Source: Trichosphaerium sp. ATCC 40318 | Lineage: Eukaryota > Discosea > Flabellinia > Trichosidae | Direction of reading: 5' to 3' | DNA length: 64,000 nucleotides | Assembly (NCBI GenBank): GCA_038496445.1 | Contig: JALMLS010000418.1 | Span: 124,001 to 188,000, forward strand | Part shown: in pieces, positions 8,761 through 20,519 of the stretch | How the letters are laid out: each line of letters begins with the position of its first letter | How positions within the stretch are numbered: position 1 is the stretch's first letter | The notes under the pieces: model-generated | Told to the model about the DNA's origin: nothing | What the model saw: only the letters and a program-made list of their open reading frames with translations | The model's database searches: none | Made by a program: the position numbers and the translations under genes

Positions 8761-11314
8761 TTATTCTTGATTTGTTTGGTTAATATCATTTTGCTGATTC
8801 TTTTTCGCAGAATACGACTGTAAAGTCTTCTGTAACTCCCTTGCCTGTATATTCATACCACAGTTCTCTAAAGAGTTTATAGCAAGTTTATAATTCTCCC
8901 TTGATATATTAATCTTCAATACATTCATCTGAGCAAAGATATCAAGCATCCTATCAGGCATATCCAAAGAAGAAAATATTTTCAATATAACATCAAATGT
9001 CTTACTATCTGGTTCAACTTCTGATGCTCTCATATCATTATATGTATCAAAAGCAAGCTGTGGTTCTTCTAGCTCAAGCATTGTATTAAGAAGAGATGTA
9101 TATACTTGTGTCTTTGGTTTTCTCTTCTTTTTAATCGCTTGAAATAATTTATTACTTTTTGCAAACTCACCTGACTCACATAAAACTTTTACCATCAATG
9201 TCTTTGTAGCTAGATCAATTTTAACATTAGCTCTTACACAATTATTATATACTTCTATAGCATTTGATAAATCACCAAGATCTCTATAAACCTGCATTAT
9301 AACGTAACATAGGCTTGTATCCATTTGTTTTTTTGATTCATTGAAAATCTTTACTATCTTTACTGCTTCTTGTAGTTCTCTCTTCTCTGCCAGTGCACGT
9401 ATTATTGTATTAAATGCTGCATTTACTGTCTCTTTACTCTTAAGAAATTTGGAAGCGTGGAATAATGCTAACGCTTTTCCAATATCATTCCTGTTGAGGT
9501 GAAGTCTAATTAAATGCAGCGCAGTTCCTGTAGAAAAAAAGGTGGTTAGCTTTTTGTTTTGGCGTAGTAAGTCTGGTGTAAAAATGTGATCGTGTAGACT
9601 AGATCATAAAATATCAATCACTTGACGCTATGTGTAAGATAAATTGGTCCTCGTAAAAAAATTGGTGGAGGGTTTTTTGATGCAAAAAAAGAATGAACAA
9701 TCTTACGAGACACAACTTTGCTGTGACAGAGCGCTCACAAAAAATCAAATTCATTCCAAGTAAAAATCAAATGGGATATAGGCTCACGTGTCACCCATAG
9801 TAAAAAGACGACATTGTTGTAATTGCACGAAAGACAATAAAATGGTAAAGATAAACGCACCTGGATTCAGATGAAAACCGGAGTCAACCAATGTTCTTGA
9901 CAATTCGACTGCCTTATCATAAAACTGTTCGTCCTTTGATAGGCCTTTAACGAGCATATTATAAATAACACCATCTGGTCTTATTCTAAGTTCCTTCATT
10001 TTATCTAAAAGAGATAATGCCTCTTCACAAAAACCCATTCTTAAATAATATTGTATAACAGGTAAATAAGTAAATAAGTTTGGCCTTACTTCTGATGTAT
10101 GTAGGATATCAAATAATGACATGGCACGCTTAGGTTGATTATGGTCCATTAGAATAGATATTATCCTATTATATGTAACAATAGTTGGCTTGAATCCTTT
10201 TTCTTTCATGTCCTTCAAAAGACCCATACTTTTGTTTATATTTGATTCACCCATTAGTTTTATCATAATATTATATGTATCAACGTTTGGATTCACTTCC
10301 TTGTCTTTTGAGCGTTGCATCTCTTTAAAAATACTCCATGCGTTATCTTGTAAGTTTCGTGATGGTTGTGTGTAATTATGATTAGTGCAAGACTAGGTAA
10401 CGTTAAAAAAAGTGAGTGCGTTTTTGAGGTTTTTTTTCGCTTTTGTTTTGACGCTTACGCGCCTCGGTGTCATAAAAATTATTGTCAACGATGGGGTTTG
10501 GAAGTAAAGCGTTGCTTTGTGATATTTTTTTTGAACAGTAAAATCCGTACCTTTAGTAATGCGTTGTATTCTCCAACTTTTAGTTCGAATCCAGATTTTT
10601 TCATTTGGTCGAAAACTTTCCTAGCCTGAACAAGATTACCAGATTCTGAACACATGAGTTTCTTGTATCTAGAATTAAGTAACAAATTAGTGACTCGACA
10701 GTTAGATTTACACTCGGTTACATAAACAAAAAACAAAGAAAACGTGAATCGAAGACAATGTGTCAAAATGTCAAAAAAAAAAAAGAGCTTACATTTGACT
10801 TTCCACTTCGATGCCATAGGTCTTCATTTCTGTGACAAGGTCTAGTTTTTTTAGTTTCATAATACTTTAGTGTAATCATATAAACAAAATTTACATACCA
10901 CTGGCCTTCTTGTAGTTACCTCTCTGACCTGTTTTGAAATGTCTAAAAATCGCATTATAAAAAAAAGTGTCAGGTTTGATTTCTGCTTTCAGCATTTCAT
11001 CATGTAGCATCATCGCTTGGTTAAGCCCAGGCGCCGAGGTAATAGCTGGTAAGGTTGTCTTTGTTAGTGGCAACATAAAACGCTGTACAGAAACAAAAAA
11101 GGTACCTGCGGTGTAGCTAAAGACGGAGGCTAAGTTTTCTTCTTTTAAACTTTTCAATTCTGAAATTGCAAATTTAAAGTCCTTAATAAGCTTCACTGTC
11201 TTTGTAAACGCTTTTGCAGCACGGTCTCCTCCTAGATAAAATGGTTTAGATAATATTAGGTTGATTTAAACGTACCAGCGCTTTTTTCTTCATAATACCA
11301 TTGCAATGCTGCGC
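8761..11314 (-). CDS. Pentatricopeptide-repeat (PPR) protein, 5' end unresolved
   Basis: Exons on the minus strand: 11276..11314, 11106..11231, 10899..11045, 10793..10841, 10551..10668, 9861..10392 and 8761..9527, all phase-consistent (~590 residues). PPR motifs run throughout: NQAMMLHDEMLKAEIKPDTF, ARKVFDQMKKSGFELKVGEY, AWSIFKEM, VDTYNIMIKLMGESN, VTYNRIISILMDHNQPKRAM, CEEALSLLDKMKELRIRPDG and further degenerate copies. PPR proteins bind organellar RNA one base per repeat and are usually mitochondrial; a targeting peptide is expected in the missing first exon(s) beyond 11314, which I could not place. The intron 9528..9860 is 333 nt, far longer than the local norm. The 3' end lies 50 bp from the end of the convergent small ORF. 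Confidence 0.9.
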
Positions 11315-11799
11315 CTAAGCGTAATTGACGGCGTTAATAACGTAGAAATAGTGACAAAAGTGTCGGACCTCTTGATGGGATTGGTTTTCGGTAAGTGGAG
11401 TTATACGCAGTCCTGAATAAATTGTAAGCGGTTGTGTAGCGTAATAAACAATACTACGTCGCGTAAAACCGAATGTGAGATAGCTTTACATTATTGTGAC
11501 ATCGTTGTTCATTTACCACAATTTTCTACGTGAGTTCAATGGTTAGAAGACTATTGGTAAATTTTGTTGTGTTTTGGCGACATAGTATGCTGATTTATGC
11601 TCAGCGCGCGTAGAGCGTACATGTAGTGTATGTTGGGCTGCATATAATCGTGATTTAGCGCACCATGTCTTACACGCCATTTCTCAAAAGTTTACTTGTA
11701 TACTAGAGGCCAGTACGCACTGAGACTAACGTACATTTCCTTAGCTTAGTGCTAAGTTCACTGTGACTTGATATCTCTCTACTGAACACCGAAGGCACC
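11315..11799. other. Intergenic; probably includes the first exon of the PPR gene
   Basis: No complete gene. A minus-strand ATG frame near 11640 (MQPNIHYMYALRALSI) could be a mitochondrial-presequence exon of the PPR gene, but no joining intron is proven. A plus-strand frame from about 11306 (MLRLSVIDGVNNVEIV) ends at a good GTAAGT donor but has no continuation that I can find. Confidence 0.35.
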
Positions 11800-13882
11800 A
11801 TGGAGTACGGTCTAGGCCTAGATTTAGATGATTTACAGGCGTTGTACAAGGTATAGGCTGAATCCTTTCTATTCAACCCTAAAATCGCCACAGGAAACAT
11901 TTATGTCTGTATTTGCTGGCTCTAATTCAGGCGTGATACCAGAGAGGATTTATCCAAACGTAGATTTTCGTGGGAGACCTTCGAGTTTACTTGGGTTTTA
12001 CGACAATCCAACAAGAGATTCTGTCGAAGGAGAAAATATTGGTCGCTACGACGCTTTAATACGCGATGCTAAAGGTTCGTAGCTGAAAATCGGTTCAAAT
12101 CAACGCTTCTAGCTCTAAAAAGCGTCTTTGACGCATAATTACACTGTTTTATCAATAGTTTACATACATGCTAACTTTTTTCTTTAACAGTTGTAATGGG
12201 TGACACCAAGCAGGTTGCTTTTCATTCATTCGACTCTTCAGCTGATCCTGTTGGATTATGTATGAGTTTAGAAAGAAAGTATTCTCGAAAATTTGAAATG
12301 AGGCACTTGTTCGGCTTGGGTGTACGTTCCTCCTTTTTAGCCAATTACCACGCTTTTATATAAATTATTTTAAATGTTTACATCTGTCACAGGCAGCAAG
12401 GGGTACGTACTCTATGTATATGGAAGCAAAGCCAGTAAAAGATGTACGTGGGACTGTTGTTGCAACATTCATTTAGAGTTTATTTTGATCAAAATAAGCT
12501 TAAAAACATTTTCGTTTTCTCGTCTCCTCTCCACGGATCTATGTTGAATCTATTGTGATGGTGTAGAAAATAGTTTAGTGGAGTGGTAGAGAACTAAGAG
12601 CCAATAAATTGAACGGTTGGAACTGAGGTTCTAACGGAAAACGGCAATTTTGGATTCATTTCTTACTTTTTTTTTTTGCTGACTTTGTATAGCTCTTTAT
12701 GTCATCCAGATTAACTCCTAAACGTGACGGAATGGATGTAACTGCTCAAATTGCTGCTGGTAACATTTATGGTAACCTTGGAACGACAGTTGGCGCATAT
12801 TATAACTTTGAACCAAAAACCTCTCAGGATCAAGCAGAGTTTACATTTTTACAACGTGGTACGTTCTTATGTTCAGATACAATTTTTTTCAATATTAGAG
12901 GCGTATCTTTATGGTCACGTGACATAGAAAGAAGCCACTTTATTATTTTTTTGACAAGCTCTCATTCTATTCAAAGCAAGAAGTTTTGCGTTTTCAGCAG
13001 AAATGATGCGCGATACTAGATTTACTACAATTTTTGGCATTACAGCAACTCCTTTACCTCATATGCATATTGGTGGACAATTTCGTTATGTAATCAAAGA
13101 GGGGCAACAATACTACGGCTATGAGTTTGCTACACGATGTAGATTAGGAGCAAAAAGAAGAGGTATGTTATTTATTTTTTTTGGGCGTATTTAAATGTAA
13201 ATTTGGATTAATTGGTTTGTTTTGTAGAAATCATTGGTGCCCGATATGTTAAGCCACCTACACAGCCAACACAATACCTTGATTTAACATACGGAAGAAT
13301 TCTTAGTCATTCTCTTAAACTGGTGTCATTTCTTCGATGTGCAAAGAAAGCTAAGTAAGTGAAAAAAAACCAAAAAACTTAAAACATTTTTATTGACTTT
13401 GCTAACCACGTATCTTAGTAAGTATACTGCAGAAGCTCGTGTTGGATATAGTTACTTGTTTAATCCATTCACAGCAATCAATGTACGCGCATACTGTTGC
13501 TTGAGCGCATACTTAATCACAAAAAACTAGGCAATGCTTTCAGCTGATGGTAAAGTCGGATTTTACATCGAGAGCCAACTTGATAACACATTTCCTGTCC
13601 GATTCTCATGTAGAACAATATTTGATTATCCTAATAGCAAATATACGTACGTCAAACTAATAACCACAGTAGTTTAATCACGTTTGTTCCAAAAAAAAAA
13701 AAGTAAAAAAAAAGTGAAACTTATTGTTTTTTAACAGAGTTGGATTTGGTGCTGTATTCCATTTGACTGGGCTACTGTCTGAAGCTAAAGCTACTGAGTA
13801 TCTCCAACGTGGAAGAATAAAGGGAGAAAGAGAACCACCTGTCTTCTATTCACCTTCTATCACTGAAGAGGTCGACATTTGA
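11800..13882 (+). CDS. Tom40/VDAC-type mitochondrial beta-barrel (Porin_3-like)
   Basis: Ten exons join in phase to 398 residues: 11800..11850, 11894..12074, 12191..12321, 12393..12443, 12693..12858, 12998..13162, 13228..13354, 13419..13482, 13531..13646, 13738..13882. The chain is a series of alternating hydrophobic/polar strands such as DVTAQIAAGNIYGNLGTTVG, THIGGQ-type turns (MHIGGQFRYVI), EARVGYSYLFNP, GKVGFYIESQL and FDYPNSKYTVGFGAVFHLT; the last resembles the C-terminal beta-signal of Tom40 (K-x-K/Q-x-GFG). Length fits Tom40 (~360 in animals) better than VDAC (~280). Tom40 is the protein-import pore of the mitochondrial outer membrane. The N-terminal GLGLDLDDLQALYK helix and a ~25-residue C-terminal tail after the last strand are unusual. 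Assignment to Tom40 rather than VDAC or Mdm10 is an inference. Confidence 0.7.
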
Positions 13883-14227
13883 AAATATTTTTACAAAAAA
13901 AAAGACAGACCCCTTTGTATTGGTCTTTTTGCAAAAGTAAGTAAAAAAATGCTATCAACCTTGTATCATTCAAATTCTTGTATTTTGATTGTTGCTTCTG
14001 TTACACACGTGATCATTCCAAGGAGAAAACCAAGGAACGAGTGACATTCTGCTTGTTTCAGTTTTTTGAAGACAATATTCACGCCTTACCTAACACAACT
14101 TACATGTAATTGCTCCAGTTTTTTTTTGCATACTTGACTTAAAAGGAGAACAAGAGCTCAGTATTGAAGGTAGAGCCAAAATGAGGATGACATTTGACTT
14201 CGCTTTACTTTCCAAAAGTCACGTGCC
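13883..14227. other. Intergenic, with CACGTG near both ends
   Basis: Spacer between tandem plus-strand genes. It carries CACGTG near 14007 and again just before the next start codon (GTCACGTGCCATGG, 14219-14231), where the hexamer sits 4 bases from the ATG. An A-run followed by an inverted GACC...GGTC pair near 13905-13925 may mark the 3' end of the beta-barrel gene. Confidence 0.4.
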
Positions 14228-16349
14228 ATGGCAGAGCGTCACGCCATCACCTTGCGGTCAAAAAGTCCTTTTAAGATCAAGTTAAAGATAAGACAGGTAA
14301 TTCTGGTACTTGTAGTTGCCGTAGTGGCTTTCAATGCGTTACTGTATAGTTGGGCGATGTTATCTACGCCCAAAGTATCTGCCATTTCGTTCGCAGTAGT
14401 ACGAAAGTAATTCTGAACGTTTTCTTACGTTTTAATACGTATTATAGCAACCTGAGGCACATAGTGATAATGTTCGAAAGTTTTCAGGTCCTCCTAAAGC
14501 GCTGATGGAACAGGTGAAGGAACAAGGCATGTCACACATCTTTTTTCAGTAAACTATTTCACAATTTAAAAACTACCCTTACGTACACGTGCGTATACTC
14601 CAGAAACCAATTCTTTTCTTAAACTTTTCATCTTCGCCAAGTTACGCCTACAGCTAGAAATCTCTTGGAGGTATCTTTTTTGCTAATTGTTTTGTAAAAT
14701 ATCACGTTTTTTGTCAAACCAACTCTTGCAAAGATTATTATCGCTTACAGTGTAAATATATGTAGGAATTATATGTAAGACAATACATGCTGGTTGGAGA
14801 CCTCAAAACGCATGCATTGTATATCAACTACATGTGATACAAAACAAATACTACTATGCCAATCCATCAAAAAATATCAGTACTGAGGATCCCATATTGT
14901 TCCTAGAGAGCCCTGCCAATCTTCTTAGAGCAGATCAATACCTTCATTATGGTTCACCAGATGTAATAGCTACTACCAATGAAACAATCAAGGTCACTAT
15001 CACCCACAAGTTCTTTTTTTTTTGAAAACATAAAGGAGTGATTTGCACTCTAGAAATAAGTGACTCATTGAATATTCGTTTAGCTGCCTGATGATAAATT
15101 TCATGTTGTGGTCTCTAACTGCCTTCCCAATATATTCCATGTCACCCATGATTGCAGTCTTGGCATAGCACTAACTTTAGATTTTTGGAATGTAACTGAC
15201 TCTGATGTTGGCATATTTATGTTGAAAGATTGGCCATATAATCCACCAAAAGAAAAAGCAAGGGCAATGTATGGTGATTGGCTAGCAAAGACTTTTACAT
15301 CTGATGATATGCACTATGCAGGCAAGTTTATAGCAAAGCAAAGTTGGTTAAAGCATTGTCCTAAACTAAAACAAGGTCTGACACTTCCTGGTTTTAATCA
15401 GCATAAGCCCTTTTATGTACCCTATGCTATTGTTGGTATTCAAAATCAAAGAAGTTGGCCACCAGCAACAAAAAGCCTTCGGGGGTTAATAGCAACTCGT
15501 CATAATGTCAACTTGACAAGCAGGTGGGAAAAAAAACTTGAGTTTCCGGATACTCGCATTGTACTATGGAAGCGTGGCTATAGTCCAGGAAGAGGAGGTA
15601 ATTCAACAACACAAAGGGTATGTCTCAGTGATTGTACACAACAATAGTTCATCCGAGACTTTTCTCCTTGTAGAGTCAGATAGAGACAAAAACGTTCTGT
15701 TTTTCAATGTGCTAATTAAGGTAGATAACCAGAAACATTGTAAACCATGATGAAGTCAAAGCGACTCTTGAATCAATTCCGAATGTTGTCGTAGATGTGT
15801 ATTCTGGATCAGGAAAAACAGTTCAGCAACAGATTGAATTTGTACACTCAGTTTTTTTTTACAAAGTGAAGTGTCCTAATGTAGTTAGATGTGTAATGTT
15901 GATATTCTGATTAAAGTACATGGTTCAGGTTCATTAAATATTCTATGGATGGAACCAAATACTGCTTTTATTCAAGTATATAACCAACCGTCTTGGTACA
16001 TATAGTTTCTCAAGTTGAAGTTCTAATAAGGTTTATTTTAAGGTATGCACACCGTGATACTTACTTACACTTGTCACATTCTGTTGATGTTCGTTACTTC
16101 TCTTATAACTCTGAAATTACACCTTGGAAACCTGAAACATATCACTGTGGATCTATCACTTATGAGGAATGCCTTAATCTTGAACCTGGAGAGTATGAGC
16201 AATGTTGTAGCTCTTGGAAGATTGAACATGATATTATTGTTGATGTTAAAATATTGAAAGAATTAGTTCTTAAGGCCATGGATCCAAGTTATAAACCAAC
16301 ATGTATATATCCACTAGGAAAAGGAGGATCTTACAATAAATGTGAATAA
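14228..16349 (+). CDS. GT61 (DUF563) family glycosyltransferase, type II membrane protein
   Basis: Exon 1 (14228..14398) encodes a short basic cytosolic tail and one transmembrane anchor (VILVLVVAVVAFNALLYSW), typical of Golgi glycosyltransferases. Exon 2 begins at 14448; the stem exons up to ~14765 are not resolved. Later exons, phase-checked: ~14766..14992, 15084..15617, 15725..15841, 15889..15995, 16043..16349. Family markers are NCLPNIFHVTHDC, RIVLWKRGY, ITRNIVNHDEV, then QQIEF and the diagnostic VHGSGSLNILWMEPN (compare HGAGLTNLLFM in GT61). GT61 enzymes transfer xylose, arabinose or GlcNAc onto glycoproteins or polysaccharides; the substrate here is unknown. Several NxS/T sites and paired cysteines in the C-terminal part fit a lumenal domain. 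The stop at 16347-16349 may be followed by another gene or, less likely, further exons. Confidence 0.85.
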
Positions 16350-16396
16350 ATGTACAAAAGAAAAAAACTTAAGTTTTGGACAAGGAAGGCGTTCAA

Positions 16397-16836
16397 ATGC
16401 TTGTCGATATTCCATTAAAATATGAATTAACTGCATGCAGCTTAACAATAAACATAACTGCAGAATTAATGGGTAACGGCGGGAAAACAAAGACAAACAG
16501 TCTTAGAATGTGTTGGACACTTTTCCCTGATTGTTTTCTTGTGTACATTACATATTTTCTGAAGGATTTGGTGCTGACTTGATTGAGCTTGTTCAAAAAA
16601 TACACAACTCAGAACCTCAGGATATTGATATACCACGTCCAGATAGAATAGTAAAATACTTTAAAAACGTTTCAGTATCACGTGTTGAAGAAGGTAAAGA
16701 CAAGAATCCGAGAATGACTTCAAAGAGATTGGACACTCTCTTGAAGGACTTGAAGCGTCTTTCTACGCCTTTAGAATATCCTATATTCAAGTCTTGTGTA
16801 GAGTTACCAGATGAGGTTAGCCAAGATACACCATGA
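16397..16836 (+). CDS. Hypothetical protein, two exons, start uncertain
   Basis: Exons 16397..16472 and 16565..16836 join in phase across a GTAACG...GAAG intron (92 nt), giving about 115 residues: a hydrophobic first part (TACSLTINITAEL), then FGADLIELVQKIH and a charged C-terminal half with DIPRPDRIVKYFKNVSVSRV and RLDTLLKDLKRLSTP. I do not recognise it. It follows the GT61 stop by under 50 bp, so it might be a 3' extension of that gene through a tiny intron at about 16337-16372, but a separate gene is simpler. Confidence 0.4.
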
Positions 16837-17022
16837 GGGGTATTTATAGCACTAAGGTTGTAAAAAAGAAGTAAAATAAACATCTGTAAAACAAAATGTT
16901 TTTCCGCCATGTATCTTACAACTCAGTTTGTTTACGCAAACTAACAGATCTTGATACAATAGACTACGGTAGTATTGCTCTATTTATGTATTTTTTAAGT
17001 GTAGTACATTCGTTTAGAGTGT

Positions 17023-19012
17023 TTATTTCATTACAACAGCTGTTGTAGAAATGTATCTATCACGTTTAGCCTTGTACTTTTTTTTCCGTCCATTATTCCA
17101 CTTTAAAGGTAACATTGTTGTTTTATCAATAGCAAATTGATTCCACCTTTCAGCTTTACCCTGATCTACAATACCTGCTAATCTAAACAGTACAAGTAAG
17201 CTTTAAAATAATGAAGGCCATGTGAAGGAAAATTGAGACGTCTCACAAGCTTGAAACAAAACAAAAGACTAATGCGAAATCCAATGACTCATTGTCTATA
17301 AAAAAACAGCATAGTTACCTTGCTTCAATGATTAGAGGGCGACCCCAGTGAACATGTGGTCCAGGAAACATAGTGGTCCAACTAATATTACCAAGCATAC
17401 TTTTGAGCATATCTATATACGATTTTTCAGCCCAACACGTGTACCGTGCCTCAAGTTTGCTGTAGAAAAAGTAAAAAAACATTACATGTGGATGTTTAAA
17501 ACGTACTCATTGACATAGGCTGGTCCATATTTGGATCTACAACAACAAAAATAAATATCCACATTAATGCCGCTCTAGATTCTTTTGTATTGTACACTTA
17601 CCCTTGAACTTTGTCCCTATAAGCTCTCTTTTGAGCTTGAGTCTCACCTTTTGACTTCCTACCTGTATCATGATACCATGCTTTCAAGTATGGCACAGAT
17701 ACTATAAACTGTCTAGTCTAAAAACATGCGTTTTTAGTGGTTACTTTGAATGAAAAGTACAATGTTGAAGTGTAAGATTTTCTATTGCTATACGTTGGAG
17801 TCATTCATGTGTACATACCTCAACCATGTGTAATAATAATTCCCAGTCATTCTTTTGTTTCTTGTTTGCATTCGAACATCTCGTTTCAAGTGTTTGGATC
17901 AAATCATCAATGTGGAAGATAAGTTGCTGAAAATGTTTTAATGTGGAGAAGATAGTATTCGAACTAGATTTACCTTTGCTGTTTTATCTCTATCAGTCAT
18001 ATCTAGAATAGAAACCAAACACTGAGCAGCATGAAGGCATACATCTTCATCTTCATGTTTGAGAAGAAGATAGTACATTTCATCGATTTTACTAAATAGA
18101 TGTTTACTTTTCAATAAGATTAGTCCTTGCAGCGTACTCTTGTCCAGAACTGATTGTACTACAGCTTTGAAATGGTGTAGTGACTTTTAAACAATCGATT
18201 AGATCAATCAAGTATTCAGTATCATCTCCAGAATCATCACTAAACAACTAAGTCAAGAAGATTAAAAAAATGTGTTTTAGTACATACTCTTCTAATTCAT
18301 CTTCAATAACGTTTTGTATGCTCTCGAGTATTGTGTCCCACAAGAACTTATGACCTTTGGGTGTGATACTGCCTCCTTGGAATCCATATATCATACACAA
18401 AGTTTTCAACGCCTTGTAGAAGTATTACTATTAAACTATTTATCAGCTTCCTTTTACCTTTGTTCTCAGTTTAATACTAACTCCTTTATCGTTAAAGGTA
18501 TCATAGAAAAAGCTTTCAAACTCTCTAACAAACGTGCTATCATAGAATTCAAGCGCTTGACGGTCGTGTATCCATTTCTCACTCTCTACAAATCGAATAA
18601 GCTGTCCTTCTAAACACTAATTAAAAAATCGTTCACAGCCAAAAAAAAAAAAAAAAAAAGACTAAATGCGGTGTATCACGTGCCTGTCGTAACGTCTTTA
18701 CGTTTTATTGTAAGTTTGTCATTTCTTGTCCATACCATAAAACAAACATTCGCTAATCCAAAAGCAAGGCTTCTCACAGTTTCGTCTTTTGACGCCTTTT
18801 GTGCGAAATTAGCTTTTTGTGAAATATACATTTTAAAGTACCAGTGTGACTTTAAGAATATCGAAAGTACCTTGTACAGCGCATCTTGAGTCTCCTTCGC
18901 GCGCTAAGAAGGTCTTTAGGAGTTTTGTGGGCAATTTTATTATGCCGTTACAGGCTTTGCGAAAGAGTGCGTTTATAAGCTGTTTTGCGTACCTTTCAAG
19001 TAAGTGAACCAT
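17023..19012 (-). CDS. Helical-repeat (HEAT/ARM-like) protein, family not recognised
   Basis: Start MVHLLERYAKQLINALF at 19012. First exons are 18871..19012, 18702..18812 and 18458..18609, phase-checked; further exons run to the stop at 17023. The chain reads as amphipathic helices: VRSLAFGLANVCFMVWTRN, IRFVESEKWIHDRQALEFYD, LKTLCMIYGFQGGSITPKGH, then LLKHEDEDVCLHAAQCLVSI, which looks like a HEAT/ARM unit. The C-terminal third is different and unusually Trp/Lys-rich: YLKAWYHDTGRKSKGE, ISWTTMFPGPHVHWG, GKAERWNQFAID and a basic tail KKKYKAKRDRYIS ending in VVMK. I looked for RRP1/NOP52, condensin and STAG-type features but none was convincing. At least nine introns of 45-110 nt are present. Function unknown; nuclear or nucleolar location is possible from the basic tail. 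Confidence 0.7.
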
Positions 19013-20519
19013 TTTAAGAATTGTTTTTGTTGTTGGGTGCTATTTACAGTTATTCGAGTATAGTTGAGCGAAAGAGAGCGTATTTTGGTACTTTGAAGGG
19101 TTTACGAGGGTAATATAGTCTTGCGATGTTGTCTGCCTACAATTACCTGTTAAACAACTTTGTATCATACCCATTACATAGCAACACTGAGTGTATCGTA
19201 CAAGAAATCAAATGAGGTGAAGTCTTTGTTTATTTGCTTAGCTTTCGTTCCACGCTTCTCACGTACTCTGGACTGTTTCAACATGTTGCGTTACACGTTC
19301 AGCGTACTCAAAAGAAAATGCTGCAACTATTTTCACTGAAAATAGCCTCTTACTTTCGCCTTTTTTTCAGGTATTAATGTATACTAAGTCACTGCGCAGC
19401 TGTTGCAAACATTAAAATAACTTGTTTCACAGTACTACAAAGCGTGCATAGCACCAAACGTTGCTACTTGCGGGTTTTTTTGTGAATCGGGGCGGGTTTG
19501 TATTGCCTTGGATGTCCGCTCATATCACGTTTTTTTTGCCAATCATATTTTACAATCCATCCTCACAGTTAGTAAGCTGATTATTGGTTATACTAACCAT
19601 ACGATATTGGTGCGTACTGTAGCAAGTTCACTGACAGTAAGTAAAGTGTTTATTTCATTACAATACCTGATGGAGAAATGTATTTATCACCAGTATGTTT
19701 CAATACTTACTTGGCAGCGAGTTCCTGCACGACTTTGTGGTCCTTACAATCTTTCACCAAACATTATCAGGCTGAGATTTAGACCTTCAACCGCATTACC
19801 ATCTTCGATTCCTCTCCCTTGGAGTACTTATCTAATCTATGGCTCTAATCCCAGACAGCTCAATGGCTATGACTCTAATATTTGTTGTACATCACAAGAA
19901 TAGAGGAAAGTAGTACATTACTTGTACAACGCTAGGCCAAAACAGCCTGTTTTAATATTGTTTTCAGAAACTGGTAACCGACTCGATTGAGTGGTCTCTT
20001 GTTGTGGAACCATGTTCTGTGCAAAAACTGAAATATTGAAATACAACTTTTTGTATTATTAGCTCTAGTTTTTACTTTTGAGATAAACTGCGAGGAACAA
20101 ATTCTGGTTATTGATAAACGACTTTTTTTTTACTCCGTTTCTAACAACACAACGGCGATAAATGAATTTGGAAGAGCGCCCTTGCTCTACGTTTGTCAAA
20201 GTTTAATTTGCTGTTCCTAAAAGGTAGCTTGAATTACTTTCAGTACATTGTAAGCTAGTACCAAGCTGAGGGATTATGTAGCGGATAATTCGTGTGCTAT
20301 CCAAGAAGTACAAGTCAATTTTTTTACTACTTTCGTCTTACTTGGGACACAATCACGGCTATCTCTCCTTAATACCAAAAGGTTATAAAAAAACTGATCA
20401 CGTGATTATTTACGTAAATATTAAGTATAACAAAATTTGGAGCTGAAATAGTGTTTTTTCTGTTACGATGCATGCCTCAGGCACGTGCGAACATTCTTCG
20501 TATTATTTGATCATGTTCG
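19013..20519. other. 1.5-kb region without a supported gene
   Basis: A plus-strand ORF at 19508-19903 exists but has an unnatural composition and no family signature. Near 19638-19690 there is a ~50-bp stretch resembling the 3' end of the neighbouring minus-strand gene (17016-17066). CACGTG occurs near 20402 and 20481, upstream of the receptor kinase. Confidence 0.4.

Noticed and set aside
11306-11392. Plus-strand first exon (MLRLSVIDG...) ending at GTAAGT
   Set aside because: No downstream exon in frame before the beta-barrel gene, and it overlaps the minus-strand PPR exon.
18314-18613. Plus-strand ORF of 99 aa
   Set aside because: Lies antisense to phase-consistent exons of the helical-repeat gene and has no feature of its own.
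19508-19903. Plus-strand ORF of 131 aa
   Set aside because: Low coding character, no splice context and no family resemblance; it may only be chance or a remnant.
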